Shown piece after piece: positions 51,144 to 60,616 of a stretch of DNA of 64,000 bases (position 1 is the stretch's first letter; every line of letters starts with the position of its first letter). The stretch covers positions 62,001-126,000 of the forward strand of contig JAEULA010000028.1 in NCBI GenBank assembly GCA_016793165.1. The letters are read 5' to 3'. The translations under genes and the position numbers were made by a program. The stretch comes from Alphaproteobacteria bacterium. GTDB lineage: Bacteria > Pseudomonadota > Alphaproteobacteria > CACIAM-22H2. The notes below the pieces were generated by a model. That model was not told the origin of the DNA, did no database searches, and saw only the letters and a list, made by a program, of their open reading frames with translations.

Positions 51144-52082
51144 ATGAGCTACCCGAAGAAGGTCACTATCTGCGATGTCGGCACGCGCGACGGCTTCCAG
51201 ATCGAGCACAAGTTCATCCCGACCGCGACCAAGATCGAGGTGATCAACGCGATCATCGCGGCCGGCGTGCGCAAGCTCGAGGTGACGTCGTTCGTCAGCC
51301 CGCGCGCCGTGCCGCAGATGGCCGATGCCGCCGAGGTCTATGCCGGGATCGACAAATCCCGCGGCGCCGAGCTGGTCTGCCTGATTCCCAACCGCCGCGG
51401 CGCGGAGGATGCCGCCAAGGCGGGGGTGAAGACCGCCCTTCTCTTCCTGTCGGCGTCCGAGACGCACAACCTGACCAACGTGAACCGCTCCGTGCAGGCG
51501 TCGCTCGACGGCCTCAAGGACGTCATGGCGGTGGCGAACGGCGCCGGCATGGCCGTGCACGGCGCGATCGCGACCTCGTTCGGCTGTCCCTTCGAGGGCG
51601 ACGTGCCGGCCGAGCGCGTCGCCGACCTCGCCGTCCGGATGCGCGACATGGGCATGCACCACGTGTCGCTGGGCGACACGACCGGCATGGCGACGCCCCC
51701 GATCGTCAAGCGGGTCGTCGAAGCGATCCGGCGGCGCGCGCCGGCGCTGGAGCTGACGCTCCATTTCCACAACACGCGCGGCCTCGGGCTGGTCAACGTG
51801 ATGGCCGGGCTCGAGATGGGCGTGACGCATTTCGAGGGCAGCATCGGCGGCCTCGGCGGCTGCCCCTTCGCCCCGGGCGCCACGGGGAACATCTGCACCG
51901 AGGACTGCGTCAATCTCATGCACGAGCTCGGCATCGAGACGGGGATCGATCTCGACGCGCTGTGCGCCGTCGCGCGCAGGGTCGAGCAGTTCCTCGGCCG
52001 GCCGCTGCCGGGCCAGGTGATGCGCGCCGGCCCGCGCTCCAAGCTGCACACGATCGCCGCGGCGAAGCGCGCGGTCGGCTGA
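51144..52082 (+). CDS. Hydroxymethylglutaryl-CoA lyase family enzyme
   Basis: A 312-residue DRE-TIM aldolase. It has the DVGTRDGFQIE motif (metal and acid residues), KLEVTSFVSPRAVPQMADA, the HFHNTRGLGLVN histidine pair and GGLGGCPFAPGATGNICTEDCV with the loop cysteine essential in HMG-CoA lyase. The family splits 3-hydroxy-3-methylglutaryl-CoA into acetyl-CoA and acetoacetate, and some members act on related 3-hydroxyacyl-CoA esters such as citramalyl-CoA. A GGAGGA site lies 7 bases before the ATG. The TRAP transporter follows 22 bp on, which suggests uptake and breakdown of one organic acid. Confidence 0.9.
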   Translation: MSYPKKVTICDVGTRDGFQIEHKFIPTATKIEVINAIIAAGVRKLEVTSFVSPRAVPQMADAAEVYAGIDKSRGAELVCLIPNRRGAEDAAKAGVKTALLFLSASETHNLTNVNRSVQASLDGLKDVMAVANGAGMAVHGAIATSFGCPFEGDVPAERVADLAVRMRDMGMHHVSLGDTTGMATPPIVKRVVEAIRRRAPALELTLHFHNTRGLGLVNVMAGLEMGVTHFEGSIGGLGGCPFAPGATGNICTEDCVNLMHELGIETGIDLDALCAVARRVEQFLGRPLPGQVMRAGPRSKLHTIAAAKRAVG

Positions 52083-52104
52083 CCCGAGAACGGAGGACCG
52101 TCCC

Positions 52105-53103
52105 ATGAAGCGTCGTCAACTCGTCGCCGCCGGCGCCGCGAGCGCCCCGCTCGGCGCCATGATCTCGCTCGGCGCCAGGGCGCAGGCGCGGCAGATCAAG
52201 ATCAACACGATCTCCGCCGCCAACAGCCCCTGGGCCGAAGCGATGAAGCGCTTCGCCGAGCTGGTCGAGAAGGAGTCCGGCGGCCGGCTGAAGGTGCTCG
52301 TCTACACCGACGGCCAGCTCGGCGACCTGCAGCAGACGATGGCGGGCATGCAGCTCGGCACGATCGAGATGGCGTATCTCGGGCTGGGCGTCGCCGTGTT
52401 CCTGAAGGGCGGCGAGGCGATGAAGCTGATCTACACGCCGTACCTGTTCAATTCGAAGGACCAGGCCCGGCGCGTGCTCAACAGCCCCGAGTTCCTCGCC
52501 ATCTACGACGACGTCGCCCGCAAGACGAATGTGCGGATCTTCGGCGCCCACGGCGACCGCAGCCCGCGCGCGGTGCAGTCCACCAAGGGGCCCATCCTGC
52601 GGCCGGAGGACCTGAAGGGCCTGCGCCTGCGCGTGCCGCCGGCGGACATCTTCTCGGCGACCTTCGAGGCGGTCGGCGCCCAGATCACGCCGCTCGGCAT
52701 GACCGAGATCTACACGGCGCTCGCCCGCGGCATCGTCGACGGACAGGACAACGGGTTCGACCTCTCGATCCCGCTCAAGTTCCACGAGGTGGCCAAGCAC
52801 TGGTCGCAGACCGACCACGTCTACGAGCTCACCGGCTGGTACGCCTCCGAGCGCGTCTGGCAGGGGTTCAGTCCCGCCGACCGCACCCTGCTCGGCAGGG
52901 CCGCCGCGGAGGCCGGCATGCTGGCCACGCAGCTGATGCAGAAGCTGGACGACGACGGCATCGCCATCCTGAAGGCGGCCGGGGTCAACGTCGTGACCCC
53001 CGACCGCGAGGCGTTCCGCAAGGCGATGGCCGACGTCCCCAAGCGCTTCGAGGGCAAGGACTGGCCCGCGGGCATGGTCGAGCGCATTCGCGCGATGGGC
53101 TGA
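52105..53103 (+). CDS. dctP: TRAP transporter substrate-binding protein DctP
   Basis: A 332-residue periplasmic binding protein of the DctP family. The signal has a twin-arginine look (MKRRQLVAAGAASAPLG), then QIKINTISAANSPWAEAMKRF. Central motifs are GQLGDLQQTMAGMQLGTIEMAY and the LKGLRLRVPPADI segment with the conserved carboxylate-binding arginine. TRAP systems take up organic acids with a sodium gradient. It is the first of the three TRAP genes, next to the HMG-CoA-lyase-like gene, so a branched dicarboxylate or hydroxy acid is a reasonable guess. Confidence 0.93.
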   Translation: MKRRQLVAAGAASAPLGAMISLGARAQARQIKINTISAANSPWAEAMKRFAELVEKESGGRLKVLVYTDGQLGDLQQTMAGMQLGTIEMAYLGLGVAVFLKGGEAMKLIYTPYLFNSKDQARRVLNSPEFLAIYDDVARKTNVRIFGAHGDRSPRAVQSTKGPILRPEDLKGLRLRVPPADIFSATFEAVGAQITPLGMTEIYTALARGIVDGQDNGFDLSIPLKFHEVAKHWSQTDHVYELTGWYASERVWQGFSPADRTLLGRAAAEAGMLATQLMQKLDDDGIAILKAAGVNVVTPDREAFRKAMADVPKRFEGKDWPAGMVERIRAMG

Positions 53104-53172
53104 GCCGGGCGTGACCTGCCGTTCCGCGCCGCGCGGACCGTCGGACGCCGGTCGGCGCGGCGAGGGCCGCGC

Positions 53173-53667
53173 GTGATTCGCCACCTCGACCGGCTCGAGG
53201 CCGCGATCGCGTGGCTGGCGCGCGCTTGGCTCGTCGTCATGCTCGCAGTCGTCGTCGCCTTCACCTTCGGTCAGGCGCTCGACCGCTACGCCGTCCACAG
53301 CCAGTTCAACGCCCACGACCAGATCGCCAAGCTCGCCCTGGTGTGGCTCGGCTTCGTCGGCTTCGCCGTCGCCATCCGCGACGACGCAACGATCCGCGTC
53401 GACATCATCGATGCCCGACTGCCGCCGCGGCTCCGCGCCGTCCGCGACGCGCTGTTCGATCTCGCGATGCTCGGCCTGATGGCGCTGATCCAGGTCAAGG
53501 CCTGGCCGGTGATCGAGGTCGGCGGCAACCTGCGCATCCTCGGCACGCCATTCACGGCCGCGGTCACCTATGCCGCGCTCGCCGCCGGCTCGGCCCTGGC
53601 GATCGTCTTTCTCGCGCTGCGCCTCTTGCGACGGCTGCGCGGCGTCGCCACGGCCACGGAGTCCTGA
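53173..53667 (+). CDS. dctQ: TRAP transporter small permease DctQ
   Basis: A 164-residue protein with four hydrophobic helices, the usual DctQ size. Starts with GTG after a GCGCGT context. The family motif AHDQIAKLALVWLGFVGFAVAIRD spans helices 1-2. It forms the small membrane subunit with DctM. It ends with TGA one base before the DctM GTG start, so the two are almost certainly cotranslated. Confidence 0.9.
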   Translation: MIRHLDRLEAAIAWLARAWLVVMLAVVVAFTFGQALDRYAVHSQFNAHDQIAKLALVWLGFVGFAVAIRDDATIRVDIIDARLPPRLRAVRDALFDLAMLGLMALIQVKAWPVIEVGGNLRILGTPFTAAVTYAALAAGSALAIVFLALRLLRRLRGVATATES

Positions 53668-53668
53668 C

Positions 53669-54949
53669 GTGCTCCTGCTCGTCTTCCTCCTTTTCCTCGG
53701 GCTGATGGCGATCGGATTCGATGTCGGGCTGTCGATGGTCGGGGCCGCGGCGCTCGGCATGTGGCTGTCGGTCGAGCGGCCGACCGATCTCGTCATGGTG
53801 CCGCTCACCATGGCCACCGGCATGGACAGCGCGGCGCTCGTCACCGTGCCGCTGTTCATCCTCGCCGGCGAGCTGATGAACCAGGGCGGCCTGACGCAGC
53901 GGCTCATCGACTGGTCCTTCGCGATGGTCGGCCACCTGCGCGGCGCGCTCAGCCAGGTGGCGATCGTCACCAACCTGATCATGGCGGGCGTCTCGGGCTC
54001 GGCCGTCGCCGACGCCGCGGCCACCGGCGGCCTGCTGATCCCCGCGATGCGCAAGGAGGGCTACGACGAGGGCTATGCCGGAGCGGTCATCGCGGCCGGC
54101 GCGCTGCTCGGGCCGATCATCCCGCCGTCGATCCCGATGATCGTCTATGCGGTCATGGCCAACCAGTCGGTCATCAAGCTGTTCCTCGCCGGCGTCGTGC
54201 CCGGAATCCTGCTCGCCGCAGGGTACATGGCGATCTGCGCCGTGATCGCGCGGCGGCGGGGCTACGCGGCGCGGCCGCGCGTCGCCTGGCGCGGTCGCCT
54301 CGCCGCCACGCGCAGCTCGTTCTGGGCGCTGCTCATGCCCGTGATCATCCTCGTCGGCATGCGCTACGGGCTGGTCACCGACAACGAGGCGGCCGCGGTC
54401 GCCGCCGTCTACGCGCTGGTCGTCGGCGTCGGCATTTACCGCGAGATCCGCGGCCGCGCGCTCGCCCTCGCCTTCGTCACGGCGGCGCGCGGATCGGCGG
54501 TGATCCTGTTCCTGCTCGCGGCAGCCGGGCCGTTCGGATGGCTGCTGGCCGAGGCGCGAATCAACGACGCCGTCGCGGCGCTGGTGCTGGCGCAGACGCA
54601 CGACCCGGTCGTCGGGCTGCTGCTCATCAACGCGGCACTCCTGGTCATCGGCTGCTTCATCGAGCCCCTGCCGGCGATGATCATCTTCCTGCCGGCGCTC
54701 ATCCCCGTGGGCGGGGCGCTCGGCATCGACCCGATCCATCTCGGGACGGTGATGGTGATCAACCTCATGATCGGCATGCTGACGCCGCCCGTCGGGCTGC
54801 TTCTGTTCGTCGTCGCCGCCGTGGGCAAGGTGCCGCTCGGCGCGGTGATCCGGGCGGTCTTGCCGTTCCTCGGCTGGTCCGTGATCGTCCTTGTGCTGAT
54901 CACGCTCTGGCCGCCGCTGGTCACGTTCCTGCCCAACCTCGGCGGCTGA
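53669..54949 (+). CDS. dctM: TRAP transporter large permease DctM
   Basis: A 426-residue membrane protein, the exact usual DctM length, with about twelve hydrophobic helices. Typical segments: VPLFILAGELMNQGG, GVSGSAVADAAATGGLLIPAM, GPIIPPSIPMIVYAVMANQSV, and PVGLLLFVVAAVGKVPLG. The frame is open further upstream, but GTG at 53669 with a GGAG site gives the family N-terminus (VLLLVFLLFLGLMAIGFDVG). It completes the TRAP transporter. Confidence 0.93.
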   Translation: MLLLVFLLFLGLMAIGFDVGLSMVGAAALGMWLSVERPTDLVMVPLTMATGMDSAALVTVPLFILAGELMNQGGLTQRLIDWSFAMVGHLRGALSQVAIVTNLIMAGVSGSAVADAAATGGLLIPAMRKEGYDEGYAGAVIAAGALLGPIIPPSIPMIVYAVMANQSVIKLFLAGVVPGILLAAGYMAICAVIARRRGYAARPRVAWRGRLAATRSSFWALLMPVIILVGMRYGLVTDNEAAAVAAVYALVVGVGIYREIRGRALALAFVTAARGSAVILFLLAAAGPFGWLLAEARINDAVAALVLAQTHDPVVGLLLINAALLVIGCFIEPLPAMIIFLPALIPVGGALGIDPIHLGTVMVINLMIGMLTPPVGLLLFVVAAVGKVPLGAVIRAVLPFLGWSVIVLVLITLWPPLVTFLPNLGG

Positions 54950-55096
54950 CGGGCGGCTTCCTCGTTGTTCGCGCCCGGGCGGCTGGGCTAGCGTCCGCGG
55001 ACGACGGGGAGGGCGGCGCCGATGGCGCCGGACCTCCCGCGTGGATCGACCGCGCCAAGCGACGCGTTCGGCGACCTCAACAGGGAGACTGCCACC

Positions 55097-56260
55097 ATGA
55101 CGAAGACGATTCCGACTTCGGCTCAGGAGACGATGCGCGCTGCACGCCGCTTCTCCCGCCGCCTCATGCTCAAGAGCACCGTCTACGGCGCCGCGCTCGC
55201 GGCCAGCCCGGCGATCGTGCACGACGCGCTCTCGAGCTCCGGCACGCTCAACTTCCTCAACTGGGACGACGAGCTGCCCAATCCGGTGATCCCCGACTTC
55301 GAGAAGAAGACGGGCATCAAGGTGAACTCCACGCCGTTCTCGCAGAACGAGGAGCAGATCAACAAGCTGCAGGCCACGCGCGGCGCCGGCTTCGACCTGT
55401 GCCAGCCGACGCACGATCGCGCGCAGCAGTTCGAGGAGATCGACGTCCTGCAGCCGCTCGACGAGAAGAAGCTGAAGCTCGACGGCGTGCTGCCGTCGAT
55501 GATCAAGGCGTCGCGCGACAACTGGACCTGGAAGGGCGCGCTGTACCACGTGCCGCATTGCTGGGGCACGGAGGCGATCAGCTGGCGCAACGACCTGACC
55601 AAGCTCGAGTACAAGAACCTCAGCTTCGGCACGCTGTGGAACGACGAGTACCGCGGCAAGGTCCAGGGCCGGCCGCACTCGATCCTGCTCGGCATCGGGC
55701 TGTGGATGGACGGCAACGGCAAGCTGCCGTCGAACCGCATGCTCGACGCCTACAAGGACGAGGCGACGATGAAGAAGATCTACGACGTGCTCCTCAAGGA
55801 GGCGATCGCGCGCAAGCCGTGGATCAAGCAATTCTGGGATTCGGCCGACAACACGAAGTCGGGCTTCATGTCGAACGGCGTCGTCATCGGCCAGACCTGG
55901 GACGGCCCGGCGATCAGCCTGAAGAAGGCCGGCTCGCCGATCACCTACATGGCGCCGAAGGAAGGCGCGATCGGCTGGGTCGACGGCTGGTCGATGACCA
56001 AGGCGGCGCGCAACGTGGCGCAGGCCTACGAGTGGCTGAACTACCTCCACTCCGCCGAAGCCTCGGCCAAGGTCGCCGAGGGCTCGGGCTACAACCCCGT
56101 CGCCAAGGGCGCCGACGGGCTGCTCTCCGATGCCGCGCGCGCGATCTTCAAGGAGGCCTACCCCGAGGACGCGATCGAGCGGCTCTGGGCGCGTCCGGTC
56201 GAGCCGTCCTGGTTCGCCGAGCTGCGCACGCAGTACGCCGAGAAGTTCAAGGCGGCCTGA
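55097..56260 (+). CDS. Polyamine-type ABC transporter substrate-binding protein
   Basis: A 387-residue PotD/F-family binding protein. The N-terminus has a probable Tat signal (SRRLMLKSTVYGAALAASPA), then LNFLNWDDELPNPVIPDFEKKTG, the LYHVPHCWGTEAISWR segment and a C-terminal region with SGYNPVAKGADGL. The genes that follow (ATPase, two permeases) make a complete uptake system for spermidine/putrescine-like or small organic cations. A GGGAG site precedes the ATG. The downstream stem-loop would let this gene be expressed above the rest. Confidence 0.92.
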   Translation: MTKTIPTSAQETMRAARRFSRRLMLKSTVYGAALAASPAIVHDALSSSGTLNFLNWDDELPNPVIPDFEKKTGIKVNSTPFSQNEEQINKLQATRGAGFDLCQPTHDRAQQFEEIDVLQPLDEKKLKLDGVLPSMIKASRDNWTWKGALYHVPHCWGTEAISWRNDLTKLEYKNLSFGTLWNDEYRGKVQGRPHSILLGIGLWMDGNGKLPSNRMLDAYKDEATMKKIYDVLLKEAIARKPWIKQFWDSADNTKSGFMSNGVVIGQTWDGPAISLKKAGSPITYMAPKEGAIGWVDGWSMTKAARNVAQAYEWLNYLHSAEASAKVAEGSGYNPVAKGADGLLSDAARAIFKEAYPEDAIERLWARPVEPSWFAELRTQYAEKFKAA

Positions 56261-56296
56261 CGCCGTCGGGCGGACGACGACCACACGACGTGACGG

Positions 56297-56324
56297 GATC
56301 CCGGCCCCGCAGGGGGCCGGGATC
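56297..56324 (+). terminator. Stem-loop between binding protein and ATPase genes
   Basis: A perfect 12-bp stem (GATCCCGGCCCC, 56297-56308, with GGGGCCGGGATC, 56313-56324) and a four-base loop, 36 bp after the binding-protein stop. It is followed by TTCGCATC rather than a T-run, so it is more likely an mRNA stabiliser or partial terminator than a full one. Confidence 0.65.
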
Positions 56325-56401
56325 TTCGCATCGATGCGACTTCCGCGATGCCGGCGATCCAGAACCGGCAGGCGGCGCCCCACGGGCAACAGGGTCCCTT
56401 C

Positions 56402-57484
56402 ATGAGCGCAGACGTCGAACTCGACCGGGTGACGATCCGATTCGGCCATTTCACGGCCGTGCGGAGCGCGACGCTGAAGATCAGCGGCGGCGAATTCTTC
56501 AGCCTTCTCGGCCCGTCGGGATGCGGCAAGACGACCCTGCTCCGCACGATCTCCGGCTTCCTGCATCCCTCCGAGGGCGTGGTCCGCATCGGCGGCGAGG
56601 ACATGCGCGGGATCGAGCCGAACAAGCGGCCGACGGCGCTGATCTTCCAGAATCTCGCGCTCTTCCCCCTGATGACGGTCGCCGAGAACATCGGCTACGG
56701 GCTGCGCGTGCGCGGCGTGGCGAAGGCCGACCGGCTCAAGCGCGCCGAGGAGCTGCTGCGCCTCGTCGCGCTCCCCGACCAGGGGCACAAACGCGTCAGC
56801 GAGTTGTCGGGCGGCCAGAAGCAGCGCGTCGCCATCGCGCGCGCCCTCGCCGTCGAGCCGAAGGTGCTGCTGCTCGACGAGCCGCTCTCGGCCCTCGACC
56901 TGAAGCTGCGCCAGCACATGCGCACCGAGCTGCGCGCGATCCAGAAGCGCGTCGGCATCACCTTCATCTACATCACCCACGACCAGGGCGAGGCCCTGAC
57001 CATGTCGGACCGCATCGCGGTGATGAATGCCGGCGTCATCGAGCAGGTCGGAGACGGCCGCACGATCTACGAGAATCCGCAGACCAGCTTCGTCGCGAGC
57101 TTCGTCGGCGAGAACAACGGTTTCGTCGGCAAGGTCGCGGCCGTCGACGGCCCGGCCGCCGCGATCGACACCGCGCAGGGCCGCCTTGTCGGGCGCCGCG
57201 GCGCCGGGGTCGAGCCCGGAAGCGCCGGGCAGATCTTCATCCGCCCGGAGTCGATCCGCCTCGCGCGCGACGGCGACCGCGCCATGCTGTCGGCCGCGAT
57301 CCAGACCACCGCCTTCGAGGGCAACTCGACCCACGTCTTCCTGCGCGCCGACGACGGCAAGCCGATCACCGTGACGCTCGGCCGCCACGACGGCGCCGAC
57401 CTCCCGCCGCCCGGCACGCGCCTCGGCCTGACCTACGAGGCGACGGACGCCGTGGTGCTCGCCGAAGCGCCGGCGGCGCCGTGA
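56402..57484 (+). CDS. Polyamine-type ABC transporter ATP-binding protein
   Basis: A 360-residue PotA-type ATPase. Walker A GPSGCGKTT (about 37-45), the QNLALFPLMTVAENIGYGL Q-loop region, signature LSGGQKQRVAIARAL, Walker B LLLDEPLSALD and the H-loop YITHDQGEALTMSDRI are intact. The last 100 residues are the TOBE regulatory domain (FIRPESIRL). ATG at 56402 gives a normal N-terminus; an ATG 18 codons upstream is open but adds a proline/glutamine-rich leader. The stop overlaps the permease GTG start. Confidence 0.94.
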   Translation: MSADVELDRVTIRFGHFTAVRSATLKISGGEFFSLLGPSGCGKTTLLRTISGFLHPSEGVVRIGGEDMRGIEPNKRPTALIFQNLALFPLMTVAENIGYGLRVRGVAKADRLKRAEELLRLVALPDQGHKRVSELSGGQKQRVAIARALAVEPKVLLLDEPLSALDLKLRQHMRTELRAIQKRVGITFIYITHDQGEALTMSDRIAVMNAGVIEQVGDGRTIYENPQTSFVASFVGENNGFVGKVAAVDGPAAAIDTAQGRLVGRRGAGVEPGSAGQIFIRPESIRLARDGDRAMLSAAIQTTAFEGNSTHVFLRADDGKPITVTLGRHDGADLPPPGTRLGLTYEATDAVVLAEAPAAP

Positions 57485-58500
57485 GCAATCCCGTCACCGC
57501 GGCGATCCTGTTCGCCGCGCCGCTGATCGTGGCGGCGGTGTTCTGGCTCATCGCCTGGCGCGAGCGTCGCCTGTCGGCCGACCCGGGGGCCCAGGGCTTC
57601 GTGACGCGCAACGGCCCGGTCATCGCGACCTACCTCGTGACGGCGGTCGGCTTTTGGGCGCTGTTCATGATCGTGTGGCCGCTGCTCTACATGGTCGACT
57701 ACTCGCTGCACCCCAAGCTGCCGCCGTCGCGGCGCGGCGGGCCGCAGGACGTCTACACGCTCGAGAACTACTGGTACTTCGTCTACGGCAGCACGCGCGT
57801 CTTCACCAGCTACAACTGGGTGCACATCAACGCGTTCTGGCAGACCATCGTCGTCAGCGTGATCGTGACGCTGTTCAACTTCGCGCTCTGCTATCCCCTC
57901 GCCTACTACATGGCGCAGGTCGCCCGGCCGGCGCGGCTGCGCGCGCTGCTGCTGATGCTGATCGTGCCGTACTGGGTGAACGAGATCCTGCGCGCCTTCG
58001 CCTTCCTGGTCCTGTTCGGCACCGGCGGCACCATCAACCGGATCCTCATCGGCCTCGGGCTGATGAGCGAGCCGATCGACTTCATCGGGCTGAACGTCGC
58101 GCTGTATGCCGGACTGACCTACGCCTACCTGCTGCTGATGATCTTCCCCCTCTACAACGCGATCGAGAGCCTCGACCACAACCAGATCGAGGCGGCGCGC
58201 GACCTTGGCGCGCCGTGGTGGCACATCCACGTCCACGTCGTGATGCCCTTCGCCAAGCCCGGCATCGCCTCGGGCTGCACGCTCGTCTTCATGCTCTCCG
58301 CCGGCTCGCTCGCGGCACCGCTCGTGCTCGGCGGCCCGAAGACGCTGTGGTTCACGCCGATCGTCTACGACCGCTTCTACCAGGCGTTCAACTGGCAGCA
58401 GGGCTCGGCCTACGCGATCATCCTGCTGCTCACCTGCATCGCCTTCGTCATGGCGGTGATGCGGATCTTCCGGGTCAGCCTGTCGGAGATCACGCGATGA
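57481..58500 (+). CDS. Polyamine-type ABC transporter permease (PotB-like)
   Basis: A 339-residue permease with six core helices, preceded by an extra N-terminal hydrophobic helix (FAAPLIVAAVFWLIAW) and a polar loop. The EAA motif EAARDLGAPWWHIHVHVVMP marks it as a binding-protein-dependent permease. It pairs with the permease downstream. The GTG start overlaps the ATPase stop by four bases, and its own stop overlaps the next ATG by four. Confidence 0.92.
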   Translation: MSNPVTAAILFAAPLIVAAVFWLIAWRERRLSADPGAQGFVTRNGPVIATYLVTAVGFWALFMIVWPLLYMVDYSLHPKLPPSRRGGPQDVYTLENYWYFVYGSTRVFTSYNWVHINAFWQTIVVSVIVTLFNFALCYPLAYYMAQVARPARLRALLLMLIVPYWVNEILRAFAFLVLFGTGGTINRILIGLGLMSEPIDFIGLNVALYAGLTYAYLLLMIFPLYNAIESLDHNQIEAARDLGAPWWHIHVHVVMPFAKPGIASGCTLVFMLSAGSLAAPLVLGGPKTLWFTPIVYDRFYQAFNWQQGSAYAIILLLTCIAFVMAVMRIFRVSLSEITR

Positions 58501-59378
58501 CCTCCCGCGGCGTCCATCGCGTGATGATCGGGCTCTACATCGCGCTGTTCTTCGCCTTCCTGTTCGGGCCGCTGGTGGTCATGGGCATCACGGCGTTCAA
58601 TACGCCGACCTATCCGCAGGTCTGGCCCTTCGAGGGCTTCACCCTCGCCTGGTTCGCCTCGCTGCTCGGCGACCGCATGCTGATGGAGGGGCTGCGAAAC
58701 AGCCTGCTGATCGGCGGGCTGGTGGTCTGCCTCGCGGTGCCGCTCGGGCTCGCCGGCGCCATCGTGATGACTCAGATCCACGCGCGCGCCCGCTCGCTCT
58801 ACTACCTCGTCGTCGTCTCGCCGGTGTTGACGCCGGGCGTCATCCTCGGGATCTCGACGGTGATCTTCTGGAGCGACGTGGCCGACTGGACCGGCACGCG
58901 CGACCAGTTCTACCAGGGCATCTTCCTGGCGACCCTGGGCCAGTCCACGTTCATCTCCGCCTACTGCATGCTGATCTTCCTGTCGCGCCTGCAGCGCTTC
59001 GACAGCGCCCAGGAGGAGGCCGCGCTCGACCTCGGCGCCACGCGGACCCAGGTGTTCTTCCACGTGCTGCTGCCGTTCCTGAAGCCGGCGATCCTTTCGG
59101 CGGCGGTCCTGGCCTTCCTGTCCAGCTTCGAGAACTACAACACGACGACCTTCGCCATCCTTGCGGACAAGACGATGACCACCGTGCTCGCCGGCCGGGT
59201 GCGCCAGGGCACGACGCCTGCGATCAGCGCACTTGCGGTCATCATCATCGGCATGACTCTACTCGGCGCGATCGTTTACGAGGTTCTCCGCCGCCGCGAG
59301 CAGGCGCGCGACGAGGCGCGCGCGCGCGCCGCCGCGGAGGCCGAGCGGCGCGACCTGTCCGTCACCGCCCTCGCCTGA
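58497..59378 (+). CDS. Polyamine-type ABC transporter permease (PotC-like)
   Basis: A 293-residue permease with six hydrophobic helices and the EAA loop EEAALDLGATRTQVFFHVLLP. N-terminal MIGLYIALFFAFLFGPLVVMGITAFNT is typical of PotC. The C-terminus is a charged, alanine/arginine-rich tail (about 25 residues) of low complexity. It completes the four-gene transporter that starts at 55097. Confidence 0.92.
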   Translation: MTSRGVHRVMIGLYIALFFAFLFGPLVVMGITAFNTPTYPQVWPFEGFTLAWFASLLGDRMLMEGLRNSLLIGGLVVCLAVPLGLAGAIVMTQIHARARSLYYLVVVSPVLTPGVILGISTVIFWSDVADWTGTRDQFYQGIFLATLGQSTFISAYCMLIFLSRLQRFDSAQEEAALDLGATRTQVFFHVLLPFLKPAILSAAVLAFLSSFENYNTTTFAILADKTMTTVLAGRVRQGTTPAISALAVIIIGMTLLGAIVYEVLRRREQARDEARARAAAEAERRDLSVTALA

Positions 59379-59424
59379 CGTCCGATCCTCCAGTCTCCTC
59401 CCGACGCGCCAGCGAAGCGACACC

Positions 59425-60606
59425 ATGGGACAGCTCACCGGAATCAAGGTCCTCGACCTCACGCGCGTCCTCTCCGGCCCGTTCTGCACCCAGCTGCTCG
59501 GCGACCTCGGCGCCGACGTGCTCAAGATCGAGAGCGGCGATGGCGACCAGGTGCGCGGCCAGGGTGTCATCCGGGACGGCCTCAGCTGGTACTTCGCGAC
59601 CTACAACCGCAACAAGCGCTCGATGCGCCTCAACCTGCGCAAGCCCGAGGCGAAGGAGATCCTCGCCGACCTCGTCCGCCGCAGCGACGTCGTGGTGGAG
59701 AACTTCCGGCCCGGCGTGCTCGCCGAGATGGGCTTCGGATGGGAGCGGCTGGTCGCGCTCAAGCCGGACATCGTCCTGTGCTCGATCTCCGGCTTCGGCC
59801 AGAACGGGCCCTATCGCGATCGCCCGGCCTTCGACTTCGTCGCGCAGGCGATGAGCGGGTTCATGAGCCTGAACGGCCGCGCCGAGGACCCGCCGATGCG
59901 CTCCGGCCTCCCGATCAGCGACCTGATCGCCGGGCTCTACGGGGCGCTCGGCGTCTGCGCCGCGCTGGTGCGCCGGCGCGAGACCGGCCGGCCCGAGCAT
60001 GTCGACACCGCGCTGGTGGACGGCCTCACCAGCTTCACCGCCTATGCCGGTGCCGAGGTGCTGGCCACCGGCCGCCAGGCGCCGCGGCTCGGCAACGATC
60101 ATCCCGTCGTCGCGCCCTACGGGCTGTTCGAGACGGCCGACGGCGTCATCGCGATCGCGCCGGCAAACGACGAGATCTACCGGCGGCTGCAGCGCGCGCT
60201 CGAGCTCACGCATCTCGATGCCGATCCGTCCTTCGCGACGGCCGCCGCGCGCTTCGCGAACCGTGGCCGGATCAACGCCGAGGTCGAGGGGCGGCTCCGG
60301 CAGCGGCCGCGCGCGCACTGGATCGACGTCCTCAACCGCGCGGGCGTGCCCTGCGCCGAGGTCAAGGACCTCGTCCAGGCCTTCGCCGATCCGCAGACGC
60401 AGGCGCGCGAGATGACGATCGAGGTTCCGCATCCCGGCCACGGCACCGTCCGCATGACCGGCTTCCCGCTGAAGTTCCGCGAGCATCCCTGCCGCGTCGC
60501 ACGGCCGGCGCCCGATCTCGGCCAGCACGGCGAGGAGGTGCTGCGCGAGCTCGGCCGCGACGACGCCGCGATCGCACGGCTGCGCGCCGCCGGCGCGCTC
60601 GACTAG
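59425..60606 (+). CDS. Class III CoA transferase (CaiB/BaiF family)
   Basis: A 393-residue family III CoA transferase. It begins with the diagnostic GIKVLDLTRVLSGPFCTQLLGDLGADVLKIE. The active-site aspartate region is the segment PPMRSGLPISDLIAGLYG, and GYLxN-like folds follow (RPEHVDTALVDGL). It moves CoA between organic acids (for example formate, oxalate, carnitine or a branched acid). The ATG is 46 bp after the permease gene. Followed 10 bp later by the acetate-kinase-like gene. Confidence 0.93.
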   Translation: MGQLTGIKVLDLTRVLSGPFCTQLLGDLGADVLKIESGDGDQVRGQGVIRDGLSWYFATYNRNKRSMRLNLRKPEAKEILADLVRRSDVVVENFRPGVLAEMGFGWERLVALKPDIVLCSISGFGQNGPYRDRPAFDFVAQAMSGFMSLNGRAEDPPMRSGLPISDLIAGLYGALGVCAALVRRRETGRPEHVDTALVDGLTSFTAYAGAEVLATGRQAPRLGNDHPVVAPYGLFETADGVIAIAPANDEIYRRLQRALELTHLDADPSFATAAARFANRGRINAEVEGRLRQRPRAHWIDVLNRAGVPCAEVKDLVQAFADPQTQAREMTIEVPHPGHGTVRMTGFPLKFREHPCRVARPAPDLGQHGEEVLRELGRDDAAIARLRAAGALD

Positions 60607-60616
60607 GCCTGCGGCG

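Noticed and set aside
53564..57388. Long open frame on the minus strand through the TRAP and polyamine transporter genes
   Set aside because: No domain, extreme His/Arg/Asp composition, and it crosses four well-supported plus-strand genes.
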